Below are positions 38,193-43,304 of a stretch of DNA of 43,304 bases, in pieces. Under the pieces are notes generated by a model. It did not search any database. It was not told the origin of the DNA and saw only the letters and a program-made list of their open reading frames with translations. How positions within the stretch are numbered: position 1 is the stretch's first letter; each line of letters opens with the position of its first letter. A program made the position numbers and the translations under genes. Origin of the DNA: Cohaesibacter sp. (lineage in GTDB: Bacteria > Pseudomonadota > Alphaproteobacteria > Rhizobiales > Cohaesibacteraceae); contig JAOXSH010000153.1 in assembly GCA_025800145.1 (NCBI GenBank), forward strand, positions 1-43,304. The letters run 5' to 3'.

Positions 38193-38494
38193 AGCAATCG
38201 TCCTTGATCTTTTTTCAAAGCCCGCTCCCGCCGCGCTTTTTGCGCCCTCTTGGGCTGGGGCAACAAATGGTCTGGGGTTGATGACGGCGTCCAAGAAGGC
38301 CGAGCGATCAGCCTAGCGGCCTCAGCAATATGACCACGACAAAACCAGAGGCCGGGATCCCCATTTTTCAGGCAAACTTTCAGGCCAAATATGCCCCATT
38401 CCTCACATCCCGCCGCCATGCAAAAATGCTTGATACAGGCCGGGTTATGCTTAAAGCGGCTTGGCTTTTTTGACGTGTCAATTTTAATGGTCAT
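38189..38494 (-). CDS. Small Cys/His-rich protein
   Basis: 101 residues. CIKHFCMAAGCEEWGIFGLKVC, shown in parts as Cys20, Cys25, Cys30 and a later WFCRGH, forms a likely zinc knuckle, a pattern I know from small alphaproteobacterial phage proteins near primase genes. The C-terminal third is basic (KRAQKARRERALKKDQ), fitting nucleic-acid binding. It overlaps the primase start by four bases. It does not fit the Ogr/Delta late activator spacing. Function unknown. Confidence 0.7.
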   Translation of the reverse strand: MTIKIDTSKKPSRFKHNPACIKHFCMAAGCEEWGIFGLKVCLKNGDPGLWFCRGHIAEAARLIARPSWTPSSTPDHLLPQPKRAQKARRERALKKDQGRLL

Positions 38495-38708
38495 GAGCAG
38501 ACGCCGTTCTGTCTAGCTCAGTTTGAGCCATGGCGATAAGCTCTTTCAGCTCTGTTCGTGTCAACTTTGCCGCCATACCTTTATTAAAATTCATCGGCCC
38601 CAAACAGGTAAAATAAACCTCTCCCGTTGCTGGGTCGCGCCATGGAGAGACCAGAACGCGCCGGGTTGGCGTGGTGACGCCGTTGAAAGCTTTTTTCTTA
38701 CGCGGCAT
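38484..38708 (-). CDS. Small hypothetical protein of the replication operon
   Basis: 74 residues from ATG 38708; the longer frame to 38816 lies inside the previous gene. It starts with a basic segment (PRKKKAF), then RRVLVSPWRDPATGEVYFTCLG with beta character, and ends in a helix (TRTELKELIAMAQTELDRT). No family recognised. It overlaps both neighbours by 11 bases, so the operon is tightly coupled. Confidence 0.6.
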   Translation of the reverse strand: MPRKKKAFNGVTTPTRRVLVSPWRDPATGEVYFTCLGPMNFNKGMAAKLTRTELKELIAMAQTELDRTASAHDH

Positions 38709-39348
38709 GAGAGACACCCCGTACTTGCTTATTCTGCCGAACATATCTAGCACAGCGCAAAACCGTGCTGGAGCTGGAATTGAGCGTGCGAGCAACCTCA
38801 CGACTGGAAAGCCCATACTCGCAGACCATCAACCCGATAAAATCTCGACGCAGTTCAATCAAAACCTTTGTTTTTCCATAAAAAATAGCGCGCGGCGTGC
38901 TGTCATGATCACGCGCAAGATTTTTCAAGCAATCAATATAAGCGCGGGGCAAATCTGGTTTTTCAGGGTTAAAAGGCGAGACAGGGCCGCTGTAAGCCAT
39001 AGACAATTTTCCAGCGGTTTGCACTTCAATATCAAGAAAAGCCCCAACCTCTACAAAACTGTAGCCCCACCGCTGGACCAAATGCCAGCACAGCGCCGAC
39101 CGCGCGCCTGATCCTTCCCGAACTTCAAAAAACCGCCCAAGCCGAACACCATTCTCATTACAGCACCAGACCGCCAGATCACGGCAGTGATGGGGCAATG
39201 ATTGAATCCAGTCCGGCTCTGTCTCCATTCTATACGTGACCCCACAAATCGAAGCGATGGCAGAGGGACAAACCCCATAATCCAGTGCAATCCGCTGGAG
39301 GCTATTGCCATGTTTGTAAAAACGTTCACGAATACGGTTCTTATCCAT
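38698..39348 (-). CDS. DNA-binding protein with DnaA-domain-IV-like HTH
   Basis: 216 residues. An HTH near the start (NSLQRIALDYGVCPSAIASI, 15-34) and a second near the end (RRDFIGLMVCEYGLSSREVA then RTLNSSSSTVLRCARYV, 167-203) are visible. The second follows the order of DnaA domain IV: helix, LS-x-x-E-(I/V)-A/G, then TV(L) in the recognition helix. No AAA+ part is present. It sits in the replication operon, so it may bind the iteron region or help load the primase-helicase. A sigma-like or transcriptional role cannot be ruled out. Confidence 0.65.
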   Translation of the reverse strand: MDKNRIRERFYKHGNSLQRIALDYGVCPSAIASICGVTYRMETEPDWIQSLPHHCRDLAVWCCNENGVRLGRFFEVREGSGARSALCWHLVQRWGYSFVEVGAFLDIEVQTAGKLSMAYSGPVSPFNPEKPDLPRAYIDCLKNLARDHDSTPRAIFYGKTKVLIELRRDFIGLMVCEYGLSSREVARTLNSSSSTVLRCARYVRQNKQVRGVSHAA

Positions 39349-39354
39349 AACTGA

Positions 39355-39564
39355 CTACCTCACATCTTCGACATGCAGGCGGGCGCATTCGTCAATAAAC
39401 AACTCAGAACGCCATCCATCTTCTATACGAAAAAAAGAACCCCAACTCGGAGCAGAGCATTGCCGCTTTGACCTCAGAATAAAAAAATCGCTATCAAATT
39501 CAATTCGCACAGGGGCGTCACCACGAGCGACCAGATTTTGAGCAGCTTCAACAATTGTCATCAT
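39355..39564 (-). CDS. Small hypothetical protein
   Basis: 69 residues from ATG 39564, which overlaps the preceding stop as ATGA; a second ATG follows at once. It starts TIVEAAQNLVARGDAPVRIEFDSD and contains a basic centre and the segment SWGSFFRIEDGWRSELFIDE. No family recognised. Its position between two regulatory genes suggests an early function. Confidence 0.6.
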   Translation of the reverse strand: MMTIVEAAQNLVARGDAPVRIEFDSDFFILRSKRQCSAPSWGSFFRIEDGWRSELFIDECARLHVEDVR

Positions 39565-40064
39565 TCCCACCCTTCCACACGCGCCTCAAAGCGCTTGTCC
39601 AGCGTCATGCAAATGCGGACCAAGGCCTGCAATTTGCCGCGTAAATCTTGGTTGATAATTTCCCCGGCGCTGATCTGCCCGTCATCTTTCAGGGCTTGTG
39701 ACAGCGCTTTCACGAGGTCCGAAAATTCTTGTGTTACGGCGCACATGGCCCCATGGCCATGGCCCACCCGGCACTCATCAGGCGCAGGCACAGCAACCCG
39801 CCCCGCCAGTAAGCAAAGCTGCTCAAGCGTTCTGGTGGCCTGCCCATCGCTAAAAAGGATTATGCCCGCCATCATCAGCACATTCAGGCTCTGTTGACGG
39901 CCATCCTCCCCCACACCTTTGACACGCACGCACCGATCCAGCGTTTTACGGTCATAGCCAGTGACTTCGGCCAAGGCATAAGCCCCGCCAGCGACATCAA
40001 GATCCAGCCGCCCAGCCGCCAGCAATTCCGCAACCTTGCGCTGACTGAGATAAGACCCACTCAT
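39561..40064 (-). CDS. CII/CP76-like regulatory protein
   Basis: 167 residues from ATG 40064; the frame continues to 40187 but upstream codons encode an unlikely Cys-rich run. The N-terminal part SYLSQRKVAELLAAGRLDLDVAGG fits an HTH-like region with TGYDRKTLDRCV. The C-terminal part (110-155) has EFSDLVKALSQALKDDGQIS and AGEIINQDLRGKLQALV, like phage regulatory CII/CP76 proteins. It probably influences the lysis-lysogeny choice. The family match is moderate. Confidence 0.6.
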   Translation of the reverse strand: MSGSYLSQRKVAELLAAGRLDLDVAGGAYALAEVTGYDRKTLDRCVRVKGVGEDGRQQSLNVLMMAGIILFSDGQATRTLEQLCLLAGRVAVPAPDECRVGHGHGAMCAVTQEFSDLVKALSQALKDDGQISAGEIINQDLRGKLQALVRICMTLDKRFEARVEGWE

Positions 40065-40100
40065 GCCCCTGCACTCCACAAAGACACATGGACGAGGCCC

Positions 40101-40121
40101 GGCCAGTCTTGCAGACTGGCC
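40101..40121. terminator. Perfect hairpin in the gap behind the Cro-like gene
   Basis: GGCCAGTCT and AGACTGGCC form a perfect 9-bp stem around TGC. It lies between the Cro-like gene (ends 40272) and the next leftward gene (starts 40064). No T run follows on either strand, so partial termination, antitermination signal or mRNA processing are all possible. Confidence 0.5.
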
Positions 40122-40144
40122 GCAACAACAAGGAGACCGCCAAT

Positions 40145-40342
40145 ATGGGCAAGAATAAGCAAACGCCAGAACAGGAAGCACCCACACCGCAAAGCATGAC
40201 CTACAGCGAGATAGAAAAAGAGGCCCAGTTCATAGGCGGCAGACTGGCCGCGCAGCATAAGAGAAAGAACCTCAAACATCCTCGACAACCTCATCAGGAT
40301 CTTGAATATGAGACTGCAATCCGAAAAAGTTGTTCGGAGTAA
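40145..40342 (+). CDS. Possible small basic protein on the opposite strand
   Basis: 65 residues from ATG 40145, with AAGGAG at 40130-40135, about nine bases upstream, a good site. The product is polar and basic (MGKNKQTPEQEAP..., RLAAQHKRKNLKHPRQ). It overlaps the last 71 bases of the Cro-like gene on the other strand and lies inside the leftward operon, with no visible promoter of its own. It could be read from a rightward transcript antisense to the Cro-like message. Low confidence. Confidence 0.3.
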   Translation: MGKNKQTPEQEAPTPQSMTYSEIEKEAQFIGGRLAAQHKRKNLKHPRQPHQDLEYETAIRKSCSE

Positions 40343-40514
40343 CACGCAAGTGTGTTGCGGCCAGAATTGCATTGCCGGTTTTTTGGTTTGGCGTTGTTGT
40401 TCCATTCAATAAACGGCGCACAGTCGCATTCCCAACGCCCGCTCGCACAGCGAATTCCTCTGGTGTTTCACCAGTAGCTTCAAGATAAGAGGCAAGGGAT
40501 TGAGTAATAATCAT
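40272..40514 (-). CDS. Cro-like HTH repressor
   Basis: 80 residues. GAGG lies nine bases before ATG 40514. The HTH covers about 15-50: TPEEFAVRAGVGNATVRRLLNG, a Cro/CI-type fold, with nothing but a short acidic tail after it. It is the first gene of the leftward early operon and is divergent from the S24 repressor gene, the classic cro position. It probably binds one of the two repeat types in the 40515-40687 gap. Confidence 0.8.
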   Translation of the reverse strand: MIITQSLASYLEATGETPEEFAVRAGVGNATVRRLLNGTTTPNQKTGNAILAATHLRVTPNNFFGLQSHIQDPDEVVEDV

Positions 40515-40687
40515 TGATCAAATCCTCAATAAGATTTCAATCAACAATTATAATATTTTTCTCATTTATGAAAGGGAATAATGATCATTATGATCATTTT
40601 TTGATCAATGATTTTATAAAATAAATGTGTTAAAAATTATCAGAAATGAGAAATTGACCCACTATCAACAACTTACGGACCGCAAAA
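40515..40687. promoter_or_regulatory. Divergent promoter-operator region of the immunity switch
   Basis: TGATCA occurs at 40515, 40582, 40591 and 40602. AATGAGAAA occurs at 40645-40653 and in reverse at 40557-40565. A leftward -10 TATAAT lies at 40552-40547 (minus), with the reversed AATGAGAAA in its spacer and the TGATCA group just upstream. The rightward repressor promoter is not clear. Two repeat types suggest two proteins, most likely the S24 repressor and the Cro-like protein, competing here. Confidence 0.7.
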
Positions 40688-41488
40688 ATGCCCGTTAGCA
40701 AAGAAAGCTCCATCGAATGGCTTGGGGACATCAAAGAAAAACTAGGCATCGCCCCCTCAAACCTTGCGCTCAAAATCGGGCTGACCGAGGCAACACTCAA
40801 CAAGGCAGCGCGGCCAACCGCCCCTGAAAAACTATCACAAAAATCCATTCAACTTATTTTACTCTATCTCGAAGAGCTAAAAGAGGCAGACACAAGCCTA
40901 AAACCACACATTGTTAAGTTAGAAGAATTTGCCCGCGAAAAATTTGCGCCCGGAGTAACACGCACAAAACATCGTAAAATAAAGCGGAATAAGTCAGAAG
41001 TTGTTCTCGCGCCGCACATTCGTGACCGCCAATTAGAAGACTTCCATGTCGGACTGATGGATATACCCGTTCGCGGCACGGCAGCCGGGTCTATGACAGG
41101 AGCCATGCAGTTAGACGAAAATGTGATTGAGTTTGTCCGTCGCCCGCCCAGTCTCACCACCGCACAAAATGCTTTTGCCATTTACGTTATTGGCGACAGT
41201 ATGCACCCAGAACACAAAAATGGCGACCTACGCTTTGTCCACCCAGATAGACCACCGAAGCAGGGCGACAGCGTAATTATAGAGACCTACAACCCGTCTA
41301 CAGAGGAAAAAGAGGTCTTTATCAAAGAATTTGTGAAACGATCAGGCAATGAAATCATCTGCAAGCAGCACAACCCACCAGCCGAAGTAAAATTTATCAT
41401 TCCAATTGGCGAGGCCCCTGAAAAAACTGACAAATATGCAATCAGTGTTTTCAAGGTCCTGACCATGAATGAGCTTTTAGGCTATTAG
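40688..41488 (+). CDS. cI: LexA/CI-type autocleaving repressor (S24)
   Basis: 266 residues. An N-terminal HTH lies at about 20-45 (APSNLALKIGLTEATLNKAA). A basic linker follows (90-110). The peptidase half has cleavage site Ala133-Gly134 (GTAAGSM), nucleophile Ser171 (GDSMHPEHKNGD) and Lys213 (FIKEF), so self-cleavage is intact. It should keep the prophage silent and be inactivated by RecA after DNA damage. The antirepressor at 13685 may inactivate it by another route. Only a weak ribosome site precedes ATG 40688, which suits low-level expression. Confidence 0.92.
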   Translation: MPVSKESSIEWLGDIKEKLGIAPSNLALKIGLTEATLNKAARPTAPEKLSQKSIQLILLYLEELKEADTSLKPHIVKLEEFAREKFAPGVTRTKHRKIKRNKSEVVLAPHIRDRQLEDFHVGLMDIPVRGTAAGSMTGAMQLDENVIEFVRRPPSLTTAQNAFAIYVIGDSMHPEHKNGDLRFVHPDRPPKQGDSVIIETYNPSTEEKEVFIKEFVKRSGNEIICKQHNPPAEVKFIIPIGEAPEKTDKYAISVFKVLTMNELLGY

Positions 41489-42135
41489 CAATCACCCGTA
41501 CGACAGACAAACATTACCATATGGTCCAACTGCTTTTTGTTTAAGTCAGACATTTGATAGAGCTGGAAATCAAAATTCTGATCCAAAGAAACCCAAGGCA
41601 GATCAATATCATGTTCTGACAAGCCCAACTTTTTGGCCAGAGCCGGAACAAATTTGTCCTCATCCAGCACACCATACTTATCCAAATATTGACCTCTATT
41701 ATCTTCCCAAGCATTCGCAACCACAATCTGCATTTTGGTCAATTCCTGACCACTCGCTGAGATCTTCCATTTCACATCCATAAAAGGAATTTTGGACGGC
41801 TCAGGCGCATAAGCTGCTTTTGCAACAATAATATTTTGCCGGTTGCTCTTCGCACCAGCAGCCACCAAAAACACATCCACATAATCATAACGGATCTCGG
41901 CAGCTAATTCATAAGCAAACATCGCCGCCACATAAGCCCGGTCCTCAGCCGTATTAGGAGACAGCTCTTTCTCCTGAATATAGACACGCGCCCGCTTTTG
42001 GCCGCCAGCGCTACTATCCTCAACCTCGCGCAAATTAACATCTTTAGCCATAATTTCGACGCGCTTAACTTCCTCCGAACCACAGGCAGACAAGCCCATC
42101 AGCGCCATCACAACAATCATTCGAATTAAAAACAC
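41485..42135 (-). CDS. Lipoprotein, likely lysogenic conversion gene
   Basis: 216 residues from GTG 42135, which has GAGG seven bases upstream. The start MFLIRMIVVMALMGLSAC carries a lipobox (LSAC, Cys18), with Gly next, so outer-membrane anchoring is likely. The mature part is mixed with AEDRAYVAAMFAYELAAEIRY, KIPFMDVKWKIS and two Cys at the end (CRTGDC). I believe it resembles DUF4875-type proteins, uncertainly. It converges on the repressor gene with a 4-base overlap, so it is probably expressed in the lysogen. Superinfection exclusion is a reasonable guess. Confidence 0.75.
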   Translation of the reverse strand: MFLIRMIVVMALMGLSACGSEEVKRVEIMAKDVNLREVEDSSAGGQKRARVYIQEKELSPNTAEDRAYVAAMFAYELAAEIRYDYVDVFLVAAGAKSNRQNIIVAKAAYAPEPSKIPFMDVKWKISASGQELTKMQIVVANAWEDNRGQYLDKYGVLDEDKFVPALAKKLGLSEHDIDLPWVSLDQNFDFQLYQMSDLNKKQLDHMVMFVCRTGDC

Positions 42136-42238
42136 AATAAAACCTCATCAAACCGCACAACCAACGAAATACTAAAATTCATTCACACGCACAATTTCAA
42201 AAATATTGAGTCGTTTCAAGGCGTTAGAGCAATCATTC

Positions 42239-42298
42239 AAAAATGATCATTTTTCGACTTTACATATTTCCAAAAATGAGAATATTCTTATTGAGAAT
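42239..42298 (+). promoter_or_regulatory. Rightward early promoter and operators
   Basis: The palindrome AAAAATGATCATTTTT spans 42239-42254. TTTACA (42259-42264) and TATTCT (42283-42288, 18-base spacer) form a promoter. TGAGAAT occurs at 42277 and 42292, and AGAATATTCT (42279-42288) is a perfect palindrome over the -10. Both repeat types match those at 40515-40687, so the same two regulators should control this operon. The rest of 42136-42329 shows no gene. Confidence 0.7.
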
Positions 42299-42329
42299 TT
42301 AATATGATTTTTCATATCGGATAACTCTC

Positions 42330-42440
42330 ATGACCACCACCACAGTCACAAAACCCTTTCGTTACCACCTTTTTCTCTCCCGATGGCCGGGACATCTGAT
42401 CGGGCAACCAAACCTCCCATTGCCCCAACTGGTGGGCTGA
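42330..42440 (+). CDS. Possible 36-residue peptide at the start of the early transcript
   Basis: ATG 42330 opens a frame of 36 codons ending with TGA at 42438-42440. It is the first start codon after the early promoter. The product is Thr-rich at the start, then FRYHLFLSRWPGHLIGQPNL. There is no convincing ribosome site. It may be a leader peptide or non-coding leader. The remaining 42441-42497 shows nothing else. Confidence 0.25.
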   Translation: MTTTTVTKPFRYHLFLSRWPGHLIGQPNLPLPQLVG

Positions 42441-42497
42441 TAACGCAGCCAAAGCACCCAGCCCGCCCCTTTTTCTTCAACACAGAAAGCCACGGCC

Positions 42498-42599
42498 ATG
42501 CTCTGGAAAGACACACTCGCTCTTACGAGCCTCATCACATTCATGACCGCTTTCGCCCTTTGGGCCGACTTTTTTATTCATCTAGGAGCGTCGCAATGA
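42498..42599 (+). CDS. 33-residue single-TM membrane peptide
   Basis: ATG 42498 opens 33 codons ending in TGA 42597-42599, which overlaps the next ATG (ATGA). The product MLWKDTLALTSLITFMTAFALWADFF then a short polar end predicts one membrane span. The ribosome site upstream is weak. Coupling with the next gene and likeness to the other tiny membrane ORFs support it. Function unknown. Confidence 0.45.
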   Translation: MLWKDTLALTSLITFMTAFALWADFFIHLGASQ

Positions 42600-43234
42600 G
42601 CAACACTCGCATCGAGACAGAAGAGGCCGTCATGGCAGAGCATTTTATTTTCGCAAACGGGGTCACATTCCCGCAGCAGCCCACAAAAAAAGATGTCAAT
42701 TTTCGTGAGATTGGCTTGCTACTTGCCCGCAAGCCATGGGCACCAGGCCTCTTTCACGGGGCCTATTCCTACGCCGATCATCTGATTAATTTGGCCGAGA
42801 ATTGCCCGCCATCCCTCAAACAGGAAGCGCTGATCTTTTTTGCGCATGCCCCGTTTGATGAGCCTGTCGCACCAATGCTGTCCGACCGGACCAACCCGCC
42901 CCGCACAGCCCAATGGATACGGCCAGTGAATGGGCCGAACATCTTTCTCAGTATGATCATTGGTGCTATACGCGAAGCGGCCAATCTCCCCCGGCAAGCC
43001 GAGATTGAGACCCTAAAAAAGCTGGCATTGGTTCAAAAGAATGTCATTGAGGCGGAACTGCGAGACATGACCACCGGCCTGCCCGCCTCTTGCTTTGCCA
43101 CCGCCCCCCGCACCAAACAGCCAATCATGGCCCGTGCACCAGAACGCGCTGCCGCAATCTGGACCGACAAAGTAGAGCAATATATCCCCGAACGCATGGC
43201 GGCCCGTAATCCAGAGCGCATGACCGCCAGCTAA
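42596..43234 (+). CDS. Unknown early protein upstream of ssb
   Basis: 212 residues from ATG 42596, which has AGGAG seven bases upstream; the frame extends to 42383 but those codons overlap the peptide gene and look non-coding. The middle has DVNFREIGLLLARKPWAPGLFHGAYSYADHLINLAENCPPSL, and RTAQWIRPVNGPNIFLSMIIGAIREA. The end has a short repeat, VEQYIPERMAARNPERMTAS. No domain recognised. It runs into the contig junction and is followed by ssb after 19 bases, so a replication-linked role is possible. Confidence 0.75.
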   Translation: MSNTRIETEEAVMAEHFIFANGVTFPQQPTKKDVNFREIGLLLARKPWAPGLFHGAYSYADHLINLAENCPPSLKQEALIFFAHAPFDEPVAPMLSDRTNPPRTAQWIRPVNGPNIFLSMIIGAIREAANLPRQAEIETLKKLALVQKNVIEAELRDMTTGLPASCFATAPRTKQPIMARAPERAAAIWTDKVEQYIPERMAARNPERMTAS

Positions 43235-43304
43235 AACGAAAGGAGCTACGCTCATGTCACTGAATGAAGCCAACTTGATAGGACATCTAGGCCAAGACCC
43301 AGAC
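43164..43304. repeat. Terminal direct repeat (right copy)
   Basis: Exact second copy of bases 1-141. It contains the last codons of the gene at 42596-43234, the AAGGAG ribosome binding site and the first 17 codons of ssb. Joining the two ends gives one continuous rightward operon. Confidence 0.95.
43254..43304 (+). CDS. ssb: 5' fragment of ssb (duplicate of 91-141)
   Basis: The first 17 codons of ssb, repeated because the contig end overlaps its start. It is complete only on the closed circle, as the gene at 91-534. Confidence 0.9.
   Translation, partial: MSLNEANLIGHLGQDPD

Noticed and set aside
38189-38494. Ogr/Delta-type late activator
   Set aside because: The protein has several Cys, but their spacing does not fit the Ogr zinc finger, and the protein sits in the replication operon.
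42383-42595. N-terminal 71-residue extension of the gene at 42596
   Set aside because: It overlaps the small membrane ORF, has no ribosome site and has a Pro/His/Arg-rich composition unlike coding sequence. ATG 42596 has a clear AGGAG.
1-43304. CRISPR array, rRNA, tRNA, insertion sequence, restriction-modification or toxin-antitoxin genes
   Set aside because: No regular spacer-repeat pattern, RNA gene core, transposase or methyltransferase motif was recognised in either strand.

Overview
The window is one complete temperate phage genome, closed on itself. Bases 1-141 are identical to bases 43164-43304, so the contig is a circle of 43,163 bp written out with a 141-bp overlap, probably an assembly k-mer overlap. 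No host flank is visible. The phage is a contractile-tailed, P2-like virus: it has tail genes V, W, J, I, FI, FII, E+E', T, U, X and D. Its head and packaging genes are of another type: a lambda GpA-type terminase, a gpW-like joiner, a lambda-type portal, and a prohead protease fused to a Mu-gpT-like major capsid protein. Codon use, moderate GC, and protein style suggest an alphaproteobacterial host; this is inference.

Layout. The rightward early operon starts near 42.28 kb and runs through the contig junction: a small membrane peptide, an unknown protein, SSB, several small unknown genes and an AlpA/Xis-like excisionase. It meets the leftward tyrosine integrase (2343-3497) tail to tail. Behind int lies an AT-rich, gene-free region (3498-3840) with seven same-orientation AATCAC repeats, the likely attP. 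The leftward lysis cassette (6243-3891) encodes a papain-like amidase, a GH19 endolysin, a secreted staphylococcal-type nuclease and a three-TM holin. From 6.4 to 9.2 kb a rightward cassette holds small HTH regulators and tiny membrane peptides under promoters with palindromic operators.

The long leftward late block (35309-9198) holds packaging, head, baseplate, fibre, sheath, tube and tape-measure genes. It is interrupted between E' and T (13.68-15.65 kb) by an inserted accessory block. One half is a secreted protein plus a two-TM membrane protein. The other half looks like a P1-type C4 antisense RNA / antirepressor module: promoter, short terminated RNA, a leader complementary to that RNA, an icd-position gene and a BRO-N antirepressor.

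The replication operon runs leftward (40514-35601): a Cro-like protein, a CII/CP76-like protein, a DnaA-domain-IV-like HTH protein, small proteins, and a P4-alpha-like primase-polymerase/helicase. Just past its 3' end lies an iteron cluster (35335-35600) that could be the replication origin. The immunity region (40.5-42.3 kb) has a LexA/CI-type S24 repressor, a convergent lipoprotein gene, and TGATCA and AATGAGAA operator-like repeats at both early promoters.

Inferred working model: the autocleavable repressor holds both early operons off at shared operators. The antirepressor, restrained by the C4-like RNA, can break that hold. Early genes excise the prophage and start primase-dependent replication. 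The late block then builds a P2-type particle, and the lysis cassette releases it.
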